Assembly: GCF_002162135.1 (NCBI RefSeq)
Contig: NZ_CP021382.1
Span: forward strand, 2,912,001-2,976,000
Origin: Cellvibrio sp. PSBB006
GTDB lineage: Bacteria > Pseudomonadota > Gammaproteobacteria > Pseudomonadales > Cellvibrionaceae
DNA length: 64,000 nucleotides
Direction of reading: 5' to 3'
Under the pieces are notes generated by a model. The model worked only from the letters and a program-made list of their open reading frames with translations, did no database searches and was not told where the DNA came from. The translations under genes were made by a program, and so were the position numbers. Shown here in pieces: positions 35,454 to 45,161 of this stretch (the first letter of the stretch is position 1; every line of letters begins with the position of its first letter).

Positions 35454-36302
35454 ATGACAGACTCTCAGCCACGTTTAAGTTTTGAGTTTTTTCCGCCGAA
35501 GACCCCGGAAGGCAAGCAAAAACTCATTCATGTGCGCGATCAGCTCAATAGCTTCGCGCCGGATTTCTTTTCCGTTACCTACGGTGCCGGGGGTTCGACG
35601 CGCGATAATACCAAAGGCATTGTGACCAGCTTTAAATCAGCGGGCATTGCCACCGCACCGCATTTATCTTTTGGCGGTGACGATGAAGAAACCATCCTGG
35701 AATTATTGCAGGATTATAAAGCGGCTGGTGTCGATCGCATCGTTGCCTTGCGCGGCGATATGCCTTCCGGTGTCGGCGGTGCCTATCAGTTGGTGTATGC
35801 CAATGAACTGGTGGCCTTTATCCGCAAACACTTCGGCGATCATTTTCATCTGGAAGTGGCGGCCTACCCGGAAATTCATCCGCAAGCCAAAAGTTACAGC
35901 GATGATATTCGCTATTTAAAAGGCAAGTTTGACGCGGGTGCCAACAGCGGTATTACCCAATACTTCTTTAACCCGGACTCCTATTTTTATTTTATGGAGC
36001 AGTGTCACAAAGCCGGTATCGATCAACCGATTTACCCCGGCATTATGCCGATTATCAACTACCGCAATCTGACCCGCTTTTCCGATACCTGCGGCGCCGA
36101 AATTCCGCGCTGGTTGCGTAAAGCCCTGGAAAATTTCGGTGATGACGATGCCAGCCTGAAAAGTTTTGGCGTGGATCTGGTGAGCGAGTTGTGCGAAGTG
36201 CTGCTGGAAAATGACGCGCCCGGCTTGCATTTCTACACCATGAACCAGACCGAACCTACGGCGCAAATTGTCAGCAATCTCGGGTTAATTCCTACCGAAT
36301 AA
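35454..36302 (+). CDS. metF: 5,10-methylenetetrahydrofolate reductase
   Basis: A 282-residue FAD enzyme producing 5-methyltetrahydrofolate, the methyl donor for methionine synthesis from the homocysteine released by AhcY. Landmarks: LSFEFFPPKTPEGKQKL, FFSVTYGAGGSTRD, IVALRGDMP, and PGIMPIINYRNLTRFSD near the FAD/folate site. The reading frame is open to a TTG at 35400, but those codons are REP sequence; the family N-terminus (MTDSQPRLSFEFFPP) starts at the ATG at 35454, though its RBS is weak. It completes a sahR-metK-ahcY-metF group. Confidence 0.97.
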   Translation: MTDSQPRLSFEFFPPKTPEGKQKLIHVRDQLNSFAPDFFSVTYGAGGSTRDNTKGIVTSFKSAGIATAPHLSFGGDDEETILELLQDYKAAGVDRIVALRGDMPSGVGGAYQLVYANELVAFIRKHFGDHFHLEVAAYPEIHPQAKSYSDDIRYLKGKFDAGANSGITQYFFNPDSYFYFMEQCHKAGIDQPIYPGIMPIINYRNLTRFSDTCGAEIPRWLRKALENFGDDDASLKSFGVDLVSELCEVLLENDAPGLHFYTMNQTEPTAQIVSNLGLIPTE

Positions 36303-36331
36303 TTTCATCACGCTGATGGGGCCAAACCTCA

Positions 36332-37075
36332 TCAGCGCCCGCCTGACACATCCAATAAAACACCGGTTGAGTAAGACGCGTCATCTGATAGCAGCCACAA
36401 AATTGCGCGCGCGACTTCTTCAGGGTAGCCACCGCGCTTCATTGGAAGAGAATTCTTTAATCGCTCAATACGTCCCGGTTCACCACCACTTGTATGAATA
36501 TCGGTATGAATCAATCCCGGCCTGACCGCATTGACACGAATGCCTTCATCAATCACTTCCTTGGCCAGACCGATGGTGAAGGTATCAATCGCACCTTTCG
36601 TTGCAGCATAGTCAACGTATTCATTGGCTGATCCCAGGCGCGCAGCAATGGAGGACACATTCACGATTCCTCCGCCCTGCCCGCCGCGAGCAGTGGACAT
36701 ACGCTTGATGGCTTCGCGAGCGCAGATAAAACTGCCGATCACATTGGTGGCAAATAATTGTTCGAGATAGGCCGCACTGGTGTCCACTACACGTCCTTGT
36801 TTAAGCGTGCCCGCGTTATTCACTAATGCCGTGACCCGACCCAATTGTTTATCGAATTGCGTAAAGGCGTGCACGATGTCCGCTTCTTTACTCACGTCCA
36901 TTTGCACGGCTACGGCCTTGCCGTCTTTTTGATTTATTTGCGTCACTATGGCGTGGGCGGCGGCCTCTTGCTCGCGATAGGTGATGCCGACGTTGTAGCC
37001 CTGTTCGGCTGCCAATAATGCGGTGGCGGCGCCTATGCCGCGACTGCCGCCGGTGATGATGATATTTTTTTCCAT
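36332..37075 (-). CDS. Short-chain dehydrogenase/reductase
   Basis: A 247-residue classical SDR of the FabG/glucose-dehydrogenase-like type. Visible: TGGSRGIGAATAL cofactor loop with YREQE (a pattern that favours NADPH), VNNAG, the catalytic serine in VNVSSIAAR, YVDYAATKGA (catalytic Tyr and Lys), RPGLIHTDIH, and a C-terminal GVLLDVSGGR. The length is standard. It is convergent with metF and stands alone, with no sign of a shared pathway. Substrate unknown. Confidence 0.9.
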   Translation of the reverse strand: MEKNIIITGGSRGIGAATALLAAEQGYNVGITYREQEAAAHAIVTQINQKDGKAVAVQMDVSKEADIVHAFTQFDKQLGRVTALVNNAGTLKQGRVVDTSAAYLEQLFATNVIGSFICAREAIKRMSTARGGQGGGIVNVSSIAARLGSANEYVDYAATKGAIDTFTIGLAKEVIDEGIRVNAVRPGLIHTDIHTSGGEPGRIERLKNSLPMKRGGYPEEVARAILWLLSDDASYSTGVLLDVSGGR

Positions 37076-37186
37076 GTTTGCGTCCTTGAGAAAAATTTGA
37101 TGAATTTTACTTCAGTGTCGCGATGAGGATAGTGACAGTTAATGGGGAAAGGTTGGGTTACAGCATTGGGGGAGAATTGGAGGGGT

Positions 37187-37216
37187 GTCGGATTACGCCC
37201 TGCGGGCTAATCCGAC
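37187..37216. repeat. REP element, headless
   Basis: GTCGGATTA-CGCCCTGCGGGC-TAATCCGAC, a REP palindrome with a different, self-complementary loop and no GTAG head, 17 bp after the hemY stop. Confidence 0.78.
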
Positions 37217-37233
37217 ACCTCCCGGTATTAGCA

Positions 37234-38475
37234 TTACACGCGGGTTTTCGGCTGCGGTAATTCCGGCAATCCCAACGCAGCCATACCCAATGCTTGCTGG
37301 TAGTAGTCGCTGCTGCGCTGGGTTTCGCCCAGGCTTTCCAGCAAGCGTGCCAATTCAGCAAAGGTTTCCGGGTCGCGCTTGACGCGCAGGCTTTCGTTGA
37401 AATAATCCCGCGCGCTGCCCCAGATTTCATTGCGTAAGCACAAGCGCCCCAGTGTTAACAACAGCACCGCGTCGCGCGGATGTTGTTTAAGCCAGGCCTC
37501 CGCCGTTGTCAGTTGTTGACGCGGATCGCGGCCGCGCAGGAGGCCGTATAAATGCACCAACCCCGGATGCCATTCCTTGCTCAGTGCTTTACGCACCAGA
37601 CTTTCAGCTTCCTGGTCTTCAAAATTTATCGCCAGCTGCCGCGCATAGACATCGATCATGTCATTATCTTTTTGCAAATACGCCGGCACACGCTCCCAGG
37701 CAGCGCGCAGTTTTGGCAAGCGATCACCTTGTAATAACAAACGGACTTCTTCGCCAATTTTCTTCAAACGTTCGCGATGGATAGTCAGCTCCAACTGCGC
37801 CAAGTCTTCCGGCGAGCGAATCTTGTAACTGCGCAGGCGATCAATAATGCCGTGCAACGAGTCCCAATCCTGGCGGGCAATATAAACCTCGCACAACAAA
37901 TCCAGCAGCACCGGGTTTTGCGGTGCCTTGCCTTTAATGCGCAACAAGGTCATCAGGCATTGATCGTATTGTTTGCTGGATAATTCCATGCGCGCGCGGG
38001 TCAAGGCCACAGCCAGTTCCGCATCGGGTCCGGTTTCACTGGCGATTGTCAGTAATTTTTCGGCTTCCGCACGATCACCTAATTCGTAAGCGCTGCGCGC
38101 AGCGGCGAGATAATTAATAAGCGGTGCATCGACTTTGGGTGCAGCGCGCAATAATTTTTTACGTGCCTGTAACCAATTGCCTTCGATGTAATCTACCAAT
38201 CCGCTGGCAGTACGTTTTTGTGCGCGCTCGCTACCACCGAAGCTCATGTACTCAGAAAAATTCCGCACGATATAGAAACTGCCGAACAGCAAACGCGCCG
38301 CCAACCATATCACTAAGATACTGACAATATACACCAGCGCCGCAAACCATAAGCTCATCTCAAAGGTTTTGCTGCCGAAGGCAATCAGCATATAGCCGCC
38401 GTCTTCCGGTGGGCTGAACATCACCCACAGACCGAATGCAAACAGGGCAACAACAATGAATAACAACTTTTTCAT
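37234..38475 (-). CDS. hemY: HemY: heme-biosynthesis-associated TPR membrane protein
   Basis: A 413-residue inner-membrane protein. Two N-terminal hydrophobic helices (KLLFIVVALFAFGLWVMF and LWFAALVYIVSILVIWLAAR) are followed by a HemY_N region and tetratricopeptide repeats to the C-terminus (for example PRDAVLLLTLGRLCLRNE, WGSARDYFNESLRV). It is found with hemX in proteobacterial hem operons; its biochemical role is not settled. This protein is unrelated to the protoporphyrinogen oxidase also named HemY in Bacillus. It is three bases downstream of hemX on the same strand, the last gene of hemC-hemD-hemX-hemY. Confidence 0.92.
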   Translation of the reverse strand: MKKLLFIVVALFAFGLWVMFSPPEDGGYMLIAFGSKTFEMSLWFAALVYIVSILVIWLAARLLFGSFYIVRNFSEYMSFGGSERAQKRTASGLVDYIEGNWLQARKKLLRAAPKVDAPLINYLAAARSAYELGDRAEAEKLLTIASETGPDAELAVALTRARMELSSKQYDQCLMTLLRIKGKAPQNPVLLDLLCEVYIARQDWDSLHGIIDRLRSYKIRSPEDLAQLELTIHRERLKKIGEEVRLLLQGDRLPKLRAAWERVPAYLQKDNDMIDVYARQLAINFEDQEAESLVRKALSKEWHPGLVHLYGLLRGRDPRQQLTTAEAWLKQHPRDAVLLLTLGRLCLRNEIWGSARDYFNESLRVKRDPETFAELARLLESLGETQRSSDYYQQALGMAALGLPELPQPKTRV

Positions 38476-38478
38476 TGG

Positions 38479-39642
38479 TTACTTGCCTCCACGCCGTGAA
38501 GCTGCTTTGGTATGTTTACGCTCGATGTAAGCTTTCAACAACTCGGTAGACTCTGCAAAATTCGGCAGGGATTGAGTGATGATCACGTTCTGCAAATCTG
38601 CCAGTTCGGCTTGCGCCGCAACGGATTGAGGGTTGAGCGGGAAGTAGGTTTTTAACCACTCCTGGGCTTTTTGCAAACTGGATTGATAAACCTGCGCTTC
38701 TTCACGCAAGAGCGCGGCCTGGGCCTGTTCCAGCATCAACCGCATGTTTTGTTTGAGATAAATCTGATTGTCCGGGGCGAGGATCGCCGGCACCGGCTGC
38801 GCATGGTCACGTACCCGCAAATGATGACTGAATTTGTTCAGCACATTAATAAAACCGCGTTTGGTTTTAACCCACAAACTGTCGTTTTCCTGGGGCTCAT
38901 CTTCCGGCCAGATTTCTTCCGTTGAGCCCAGGGGTTCAATCAGCGGCAATTTTTCAACGTGCTCCGACAGAGCCAGCAAGCGCAGGTAAACGCCTTCGCG
39001 ATCAATATCGCCGGCCAGGGTTAATTCGCTCATCTCACTGGCCAGAGCTTTGCGTACCGGAAATAAATCAGGATCATTTAAATCGCGCAGAATTTCATCG
39101 ACATTCTGTGCCAAGGCCACGGCATTGCCGCTGTTGCGTTCCAGCAGCACACGCTGGTTGGCCAGCCGCAATAAATATTCTGCCTCGGCTATCTTCCAGT
39201 CATCGCGATTTACGCTGGATAAGGCCAACACCCGCGCGGCGGTATTGTCTACCCGCTGCGCCATTTCGTTCATCGCGTTTTGCACTTCATCCTGCTGTTC
39301 AGCCAGCTGCTGCTCCACCGTCGCCGCGAGCGTATCCTGTTGCATTTGCGTCGCGCGCTGTTGCTGTTGTAATTGAGCTTGTACATTTTCCAGCAAGTGT
39401 TGCTGCACCATGTACTGCTGCGCAAAATACCAGGCACCGTAAATAATACCGGCAATCAATAACAGCAGAACCAGCCAGACACCCCAGTTACTCGAACCGG
39501 AAGTCGGCCGCAGTGGCGGCGTGGTGGAGTTGTTGCTGTTATTAGAACGGGTGGCCGATGAAGCCGGCTCGCGCACGTCCGGTTTGGGTACATCCGTGGC
39601 CGCCGTATCGGTCATGACAGGAGCTTGTTTTTCATCAGTCAC
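38479..39642 (-). CDS. hemX: HemX: putative uroporphyrinogen-III C-methyltransferase-like membrane protein
   Basis: A 387-residue single-pass protein with a Ser/Thr/Asn-rich cytosolic start, one TM helix (GVWLVLLLLIAGIIYGAWYF, about residues 54-73), a Gln-rich coiled coil and a conserved periplasmic-type domain including SVNRDDWKIAEAEYLLRLAN. It belongs to the HemX family, often annotated as uroporphyrinogen methyltransferase without evidence of that activity. It starts with GTG at 39642, preceded by a GAGAG sequence, 24 bp after hemD, and abuts hemY. Confidence 0.92.
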   Translation of the reverse strand: MTDEKQAPVMTDTAATDVPKPDVREPASSATRSNNSNNSTTPPLRPTSGSSNWGVWLVLLLLIAGIIYGAWYFAQQYMVQQHLLENVQAQLQQQQRATQMQQDTLAATVEQQLAEQQDEVQNAMNEMAQRVDNTAARVLALSSVNRDDWKIAEAEYLLRLANQRVLLERNSGNAVALAQNVDEILRDLNDPDLFPVRKALASEMSELTLAGDIDREGVYLRLLALSEHVEKLPLIEPLGSTEEIWPEDEPQENDSLWVKTKRGFINVLNKFSHHLRVRDHAQPVPAILAPDNQIYLKQNMRLMLEQAQAALLREEAQVYQSSLQKAQEWLKTYFPLNPQSVAAQAELADLQNVIITQSLPNFAESTELLKAYIERKHTKAASRRGGK

Positions 39643-39666
39643 AATAATTCACTCTCTTGAAGACAA

Positions 39667-40488
39667 TTAAATAAGTTGACGTAAGGCGGACGACATACTG
39701 GCATCCGTGGCGTTTTCAGCAATATGCACTTGCCCAAAGCCTGCCTGATTTGCCAGTTGTGCCACGCGCGCGCCCGGCACCAGCAAGGGCAGAAAGCGCA
39801 AACGTTTTGCCAGTTCGGTGGTGTGCGCCGCCTGCTCCAATTCTTCCAACACGCGTTGATAGTGCTGCAAACTTTCGCCGCTATGCAAGGTAATAATATT
39901 GCGGTATTGCCAGGCAGTATCGGTTGCAAAAATCTCACGTATGATGTCCGCTGCCCGTGTCGGCAAATGGCGTTCATACAATTCACAATAGGTTACAGCG
40001 GCGCCGCGCGATTGCAGGATTTCACCCATATGCCCGCGCCCGCCACAACCACGAAAGATAATAATTTTTTCGCCGTCGACCTCTTGCAATTCAACTGCCT
40101 GCAACAGGCTTTCGCTGTTCATCGCGCCGGTTTCGGTAGCGGTTAATGCACTCACCGTAATACCGTGTTGTTGCAGATGGCGCGCGGTGGTGTCGCCAAC
40201 AGCAAAGTATTCAATACCCATCGGTAATTGCGGCCAATAGTCTTCCAGCCACTGCATCGCAAAGTCCACGGCGTTCTGACTGACAAAAATAGCCTTTTGA
40301 TATAAATCGAAATCCAGCACCACATTTTTTATCGCGCGAATTTGTTCCGGTGCACTGACGCCGCGCAACTCCAGCAGCGGCGCCACCACATTGGCAATAC
40401 CGGCAGCATCCAGTTGTGCGCGCCATTTTTCTGCTTGCGCAAGGGGGCGGGTAATGATGACCCGCAGTGGCGACAAATTCCCGGACAC
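39667..40488 (-). CDS. hemD: Uroporphyrinogen-III synthase
   Basis: A 273-residue two-domain enzyme that closes hydroxymethylbilane into uroporphyrinogen III with inversion of ring D. Family features: RVIITRPLAQAEKW at the N-terminus, ALYQKAIFVSQNAV-like segment (DLYQKAIFVSQNAVDF), FAVGDTTARHLQQHGI, IIIFRGCGGRG and the final LPLLVPGARVAQLA. Sequence divergence is normal for HemD. It starts with GTG at 40488, immediately after the hemC stop, so translation is probably coupled. Confidence 0.93.
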   Translation of the reverse strand: MSGNLSPLRVIITRPLAQAEKWRAQLDAAGIANVVAPLLELRGVSAPEQIRAIKNVVLDFDLYQKAIFVSQNAVDFAMQWLEDYWPQLPMGIEYFAVGDTTARHLQQHGITVSALTATETGAMNSESLLQAVELQEVDGEKIIIFRGCGGRGHMGEILQSRGAAVTYCELYERHLPTRAADIIREIFATDTAWQYRNIITLHSGESLQHYQRVLEELEQAAHTTELAKRLRFLPLLVPGARVAQLANQAGFGQVHIAENATDASMSSALRQLI

Positions 40489-41433
40489 CTAGCGAACATC
40501 CTCTTGATAGACGGCGGCCAGGATTTTATCGGCCCCGGCCTTCAGCAAACGTTCCGCCAGGGTCACCCCCATCTGCTCTGCTTCATTGATCGGCGCCCGA
40601 ATTTCATCGAACAACATCTGGCTGCCATCCGGCGCGCCGACAAGGCCACGCAACCACAATCCGTCTTCTGTATGCAGAGCATAGCAGGCAATCGGCACCT
40701 GACAGCCGCCTTGTAACCGGCGATTCATCGCGCGTTCAGCAGTGACTTGTTCAGTGGTCCGTTGATCGCGCAGGGGTTGCAACAGCGCGATGGTTTCCGC
40801 ATCCGCCAGGCGGCATTCGACCCCCACGGCCCCTTGACCGCCGGCGGGCAAACTTTGTTCGGGAGATAGACAGGAGCGGATGCGATCTTTTAATTCCAAG
40901 CGCAACAATCCGGCGGCGGCCAGGATAATTGCGTCGTATTCATTGTTGTCCAGCTTGGCTAAACGCGTCTGTACATTACCGCGCAAAAATTTCACCTGCA
41001 GATCCGGGCGTTGCGCCAACAACTGGCACTGGCGGCGCAGGCTGGAAGTGCCCACGACACTGCCCGATGGCATGCTGTCGAGGTCGGCGAAACGATTGGA
41101 GACGAAGGCATCGCGCGGGTCTTCGCGCGGGCAGATTACCGCCAGCCCCAGACCTTCCGGAAATTCCATGGGGACGTCTTTCATGGAGTGCACAGCGATA
41201 TCTGCTTCATCCGTCAGGAGCGCATTTTCCAGTTCCTTAACGAACAGCCCTTTGCCGCCGACTTTTGCCAGCGGCACATCCAGGATTTTGTCGCCGCGAC
41301 TTACCAGTGGCACCAGCTCCACCACCAGACCGGGATGGTGACGTTCCAGTTCGGCTTTCACATATTCCGCCTGCCAGAGGGCGAGCAGACTTTTACGGGT
41401 GGCGATGCGCAGCGGGCGTTGGGAAACGGGCAT
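40489..41433 (-). CDS. hemC: Porphobilinogen deaminase (hydroxymethylbilane synthase)
   Basis: A 314-residue cytosolic enzyme joining four porphobilinogen units into hydroxymethylbilane. Landmarks: [62 protein letters not shown] and the cofactor-binding loop [13 protein letters not shown], where the Cys carries dipyrromethane. First gene of hemC-hemD-hemX-hemY; divergent from the cardiolipin synthase gene. Confidence 0.97.
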   Translation of the reverse strand: MPVSQRPLRIATRKSLLALWQAEYVKAELERHHPGLVVELVPLVSRGDKILDVPLAKVGGKGLFVKELENALLTDEADIAVHSMKDVPMEFPEGLGLAVICPREDPRDAFVSNRFADLDSMPSGSVVGTSSLRRQCQLLAQRPDLQVKFLRGNVQTRLAKLDNNEYDAIILAAAGLLRLELKDRIRSCLSPEQSLPAGGQGAVGVECRLADAETIALLQPLRDQRTTEQVTAERAMNRRLQGGCQVPIACYALHTEDGLWLRGLVGAPDGSQMLFDEIRAPINEAEQMGVTLAERLLKAGADKILAAVYQEDVR

Positions 41434-41647
41434 AACGAGAGAAGTCCGGGTAGAGAGCTAAAAGATGGGCACTATGATAACAGAGGCTGTTCGGCGGGAT
41501 GCGAATCCGCGACAACCTGTGAACCTATACCTTGCCTCGGCTTGCGCAGCTTTTACGCAACTGTCTACACTCCAGCTATCGCAAAGGAACCTTCGCCGGC
41601 AATGGCCGTATCGTGCACTTGCATCGAAAAAACACTCAGGAACTGCT

Positions 41648-43108
41648 ATGCCGGATTCATTCTGGGCTGTCGTCAGCCTCGCTCAACAAGGTTTAATCCT
41701 GTTGCACTTCGTGTTGGTTATCACCTTCGCCGTGCGTGTCATCAGCCAGCGTTTGCCGGTCGGGGCTTCTCTGGCGTGGTTGCTGGTGCTCGCGTTATTG
41801 CCGTATGTGGGTGTGGGTTTGTACCTGTTGTTCGGCGAACGGTTCCTCGGGGTTAAACATCAACAGCGGCGCGCGCGGTTGCAGCAGTTATTTGATATTC
41901 CCGCCCTGCGCAATGCACCCATGGTGGAGCAGCCATGGCATGAATTTCACCCGGCCAGCCAGGCGCTGGCGCAGCTGGAATTTCAGACCACCGGCATTCC
42001 GGCACTGGGCGGTAATCGCGTGGCGTTTTTGCAAACCGCCCAGGCCACCATTCAGCAACTGTGCCGCGATATTCGCGGCGCCCGCCACACCTGCCATCTG
42101 GAGTTTTATATCTGGCATCCCGGCGGCATTGCCGATGAAGTGGCCGCAGCACTGGTGGACGCGGCGGAGCGCGGTGTGTACTGCCGGATCATGCTCGATG
42201 CGGTGGGCAGCAGTGCGTTTTTTAAATCGGCCCTCTTCGATAACTTGCAACACCCGCGAATTGAGCTGATCAAGGCTTGCCCTATCGGCGTTATCCCCGC
42301 CAGCCTCGCCCGTTACGACCTGCGCAGCCATCGCAAGACCGTGATCATCGACAACCGGGTGGCTTATGTCGGCAGTTTTAATCTGATTGATCCCGCCCAT
42401 TTCAAACAATCGCTGGCAGTGGGTGAATGGATTGATTTGATGGCGCGGATCGAAGGGCCACTGGTGCAGGTACTGAACGCGGTGTTTCTGTGGTACTGGA
42501 ATATCGAAACGGACCAGACACTTACCCTGTTACCCACGCTGGTAGAAATTCGCCAGGACCAGATGGTGGCGCAGGTGGCGCCGTCAGGGCCGGACAATGT
42601 GACCGACAGTATTCTGAAAAGCCTGCTGCAAGGGATTTATTCGGCAGAACGTTCGGTGGATATCGTCACGCCGTATTTTGTGCCCGGCGAAGCACTGGAA
42701 CTGGCGTTGAGTATTGCCGCGCGGCGCGGCGTAAAAGTGAATCTGATTTTGCCCAAGCGGGTGGATTCGTTTCTGGTGCGCCATGCCAGCCGCTCTTACT
42801 TCAGTGGCTTGATGGAGGCGGGGGTGAGTATCCTGCAATTCGAGCAGGGTTTATTGCACACCAAGTGCATCGTCATTGACGATCAACTGGCATTTTTCGG
42901 TACGGTAAATATGGATCAGCGCAGCCTCTGGCTGAATTTTGAGATGACGCTGATCGTGTACGACCGGCCGACCGTGGCCCAGCTGGCCGAGATCGTGGCA
43001 GGTTACCGCCGGTTGACGAAACCGCTTGATCCTCTTGCCTGGCAACAGCGCAGCCGCATTTCCCATCTGTTTGAAAACATCATGCACTTGATGAGCCCCT
43101 TGATTTAA
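41648..43108 (+). CDS. cls: Cardiolipin synthase (phospholipase D family)
   Basis: A 486-residue inner-membrane enzyme condensing phosphatidylglycerol (or a related phospholipid) to cardiolipin. Two TM helices at the N-terminus (GLILLHFVLVITFAVRVI, LAWLLVLALLPYVGVGLYLL) are followed by two PLD domains with HKD motifs: HRKTVIIDNRVAYVGSFN and HTKCIVIDDQLAFFGTVNMD. The longest frame starts at 41465, but the ATG at 41648 is preceded by AGGA with good spacing and begins the family N-terminus. The stop overlaps the end of the convergent algR-like gene by a few bases. Confidence 0.93.
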   Translation: MPDSFWAVVSLAQQGLILLHFVLVITFAVRVISQRLPVGASLAWLLVLALLPYVGVGLYLLFGERFLGVKHQQRRARLQQLFDIPALRNAPMVEQPWHEFHPASQALAQLEFQTTGIPALGGNRVAFLQTAQATIQQLCRDIRGARHTCHLEFYIWHPGGIADEVAAALVDAAERGVYCRIMLDAVGSSAFFKSALFDNLQHPRIELIKACPIGVIPASLARYDLRSHRKTVIIDNRVAYVGSFNLIDPAHFKQSLAVGEWIDLMARIEGPLVQVLNAVFLWYWNIETDQTLTLLPTLVEIRQDQMVAQVAPSGPDNVTDSILKSLLQGIYSAERSVDIVTPYFVPGEALELALSIAARRGVKVNLILPKRVDSFLVRHASRSYFSGLMEAGVSILQFEQGLLHTKCIVIDDQLAFFGTVNMDQRSLWLNFEMTLIVYDRPTVAQLAEIVAGYRRLTKPLDPLAWQQRSRISHLFENIMHLMSPLI

Positions 43109-43842
43109 AGGTGTTTCAACAGCGCTTTTAATCCCCCCACATGGCGCCGGCTGACGATGGGGCGCATCTCGGTATTGGATAAACGCACCTGATACTGACC
43201 TTGCATCGTGCGTTCAATCGCTTCGATGTGTTTTACCGACACCAGGGCGTTGCGGTGAATCCGCAAAAAGCGTTGATTGAACTCTTCCTCCAATTCTTTC
43301 AGGGTTTCATCGAGCAGGTGCTCGCCGTGCACGTGATAGACGGTGACGTATTTGTGATCCGCAATAAAATAGCGCACGTCGTCCAGGGGAATCAGCTCCA
43401 CACCACGGCGCGTCTTGGCGCTGATATGGCTGCGCAGGTTGCCGGTAGGTGTCTGGTTTTGGGAAAAGGCCGCGCGTTGCACCTTGTTCAGGCGTTGCGC
43501 CTTGGTCAGGGCTTCCAGCAATTGCTCGGCTTTTACCGGCTTGAGCAGATAACCCACGGCCTCAGTACCGAAAGCATCGAGCGCGTATTGATCGAACGCG
43601 GTACAGAAGATGACCGCCGGTGGATCATCCAGCGCGCCGATGCGCCGCGCTACGCTCAGGCCGTCTTCGCCGGGCATGCGCACATCGAGCAACACGATAT
43701 CCGGATCGAATTTGCAGATAGCCGCCAGTGCCGCCTCGCCATTTTCGGCCTCGGCGACCAGGTCGTAGCCGTCCAGTTTATCCAGCATGCGCGCCAGGCG
43801 TTGGCGCGCGAGAGGTTCATCGTCGACGATGAGCACGTCCAT
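43105..43842 (-). CDS. algR: AlgR-type LytTR response regulator
   Basis: A 245-residue response regulator. Receiver ~1-118 (VLIVDDEPLARQRL, phospho-Asp in DIVLLDVRMP, Lys in LLKPV) and LytTR DNA-binding domain ~145-245 (SAKTRRGVELIPLDDVRYF, FLRIHRNALVSVKHIEAI). In Pseudomonas, AlgR controls alginate and type IV pili. It is immediately downstream of its cognate kinase gene, in an algZ-algR order, near hemC as in Pseudomonas. A longer frame from 43893 exists, but the ATG at 43842 gives the family N-terminus (MDVLIVDDEP). The assignment as AlgR rests on domain layout and neighbourhood. Confidence 0.88.
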   Translation of the reverse strand: MDVLIVDDEPLARQRLARMLDKLDGYDLVAEAENGEAALAAICKFDPDIVLLDVRMPGEDGLSVARRIGALDDPPAVIFCTAFDQYALDAFGTEAVGYLLKPVKAEQLLEALTKAQRLNKVQRAAFSQNQTPTGNLRSHISAKTRRGVELIPLDDVRYFIADHKYVTVYHVHGEHLLDETLKELEEEFNQRFLRIHRNALVSVKHIEAIERTMQGQYQVRLSNTEMRPIVSRRHVGGLKALLKHL

Positions 43843-43906
43843 CTTGGTTTGCCTTCTATTTTTATGGAACCCTTGAAATCTTCGCGTCGGCAACGCGGTG
43901 ATTGTT

Positions 43907-44989
43907 TCAGGGATTCTTTGGGTAAGTAATCAATGTGGTAAACGTACCGCTATCAATCATAGTGGATAAGCGCGCATCCGGCCCGTAATGCGCCGTCAAC
44001 CGGTGGCGAATATTCTGGCGCGCCATGCGATTGCTCTGGCGCCCGGTGCCGGTTGCGTGATGCGCCGCCAGGACTACCGGGTTGGCGATACGGATCACCA
44101 CCTGTTTTTCCTTGATGCGCACTTCAATCAAAATCCGCCCGCCTTTGGGTAGCGGCTCTATCCCGTGGAAGACGGCGTTTTCCAGCAGCGGCTGGAGCAG
44201 CAGACCGGGAATCTGCAACTCTTCCGGCAGGTTATCGATTTGCCATTCCACCTGCAGGCGATCCCCCAGACGCAGCTTTTCTATCTCCAGGTAATGACGG
44301 CACAGGGTCAATTCCCGCTTGAGCGGAATTAACGTCGGCTCCGCCAGGCTCGCGCGAAACAGCTCGGATAAATCCTCCACCACCCGCTCGGCGGTCTCCG
44401 GTTCCGTGGCGATCAGGCTGGCGATACTGTTCATGCTGTTGAATAAAAAATGTGGCCGGATACGGGACTGTAGCGCCTGGATGCGCGCCTGCAATTCTGC
44501 CTGTTGTTGATTGCGCAATTGTTGTTGCAAGTACAAATACCGCAACACAATGCCGGCGAGGATAGCAGCGGCGCACAGGTTCGTGGCCAACAGCCAGCCG
44601 TCGATGTTCAAACAGCGCCCCTGACCTGCCCGGCCTTCAAACATGCCCAGCACCCATTGGCCCAATACCGATAACACCAGAGCCACCAGCAATACACTGG
44701 CGTAACTGATTGCCCCCGCGCGCACCGGCGACCAGCGCCGCAGGTAGGGGCGCAACTTGCACAGTAAGGCCGCGCTGACTAACGCAATCCACTGCACCTG
44801 AAAAGAGATAAGCGCGAGGATATCCCAGTTAAGGTATTGCAGGCCGACGGAGGTGAGCGCCATCAGGAGCGCCAGCAATTCTGCCACCAGCACCAATAAA
44901 AAGATCGACTGGGTTGTGCACAGGTCCGGCAGGAAATCGTTGGGCAGTGAGCCGTTGGCAGCTGCGTCGTTATTCTGGTTATCGCTCAA
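43907..44989 (-). CDS. algZ: AlgZ/FimS-type membrane histidine kinase
   Basis: A 360-residue LytS/YpdA-like kinase. Four to six hydrophobic segments (~25-165) precede a His_kinase domain with HFLFNSMNSIASL (phospho-acceptor or structural His near 200) and an ATPase domain with LLLQPLLENAVFHGIE. AlgZ/FimS proteins lack a typical HATPase box, and here the G-box is weak (no clear GxGxG). It starts with TTG at 44989 with GGAG eight bases upstream. It precedes algR by 64 bp on the same strand and is divergent from argH. Confidence 0.87.
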   Translation of the reverse strand: MSDNQNNDAAANGSLPNDFLPDLCTTQSIFLLVLVAELLALLMALTSVGLQYLNWDILALISFQVQWIALVSAALLCKLRPYLRRWSPVRAGAISYASVLLVALVLSVLGQWVLGMFEGRAGQGRCLNIDGWLLATNLCAAAILAGIVLRYLYLQQQLRNQQQAELQARIQALQSRIRPHFLFNSMNSIASLIATEPETAERVVEDLSELFRASLAEPTLIPLKRELTLCRHYLEIEKLRLGDRLQVEWQIDNLPEELQIPGLLLQPLLENAVFHGIEPLPKGGRILIEVRIKEKQVVIRIANPVVLAAHHATGTGRQSNRMARQNIRHRLTAHYGPDARLSTMIDSGTFTTLITYPKNP

Positions 44990-45012
44990 GAATCCACTCC
45001 GATGTAGATGTT

Positions 45013-45042
45013 GTCGGATTACGCTGCGCTAATCCGACCTAC
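45013..45042 (-). repeat. REP element
   Basis: GTCGGATTA-CGCTGCGC-TAATCCGAC followed by CTAC, in the divergent algZ-argH gap, about 24 bp upstream of algZ. Confidence 0.85.
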
Positions 45043-45161
45043 AATATTGTTATGCAACCCATCCCGCGATGGGTGGGTCACAGCATAGACATCTGGGCTA
45101 TAATGCCGGCCTTTTCACCCGCGCGCCGGGTCTCAACAGCACTTTAGCGGATATTCCCTTC

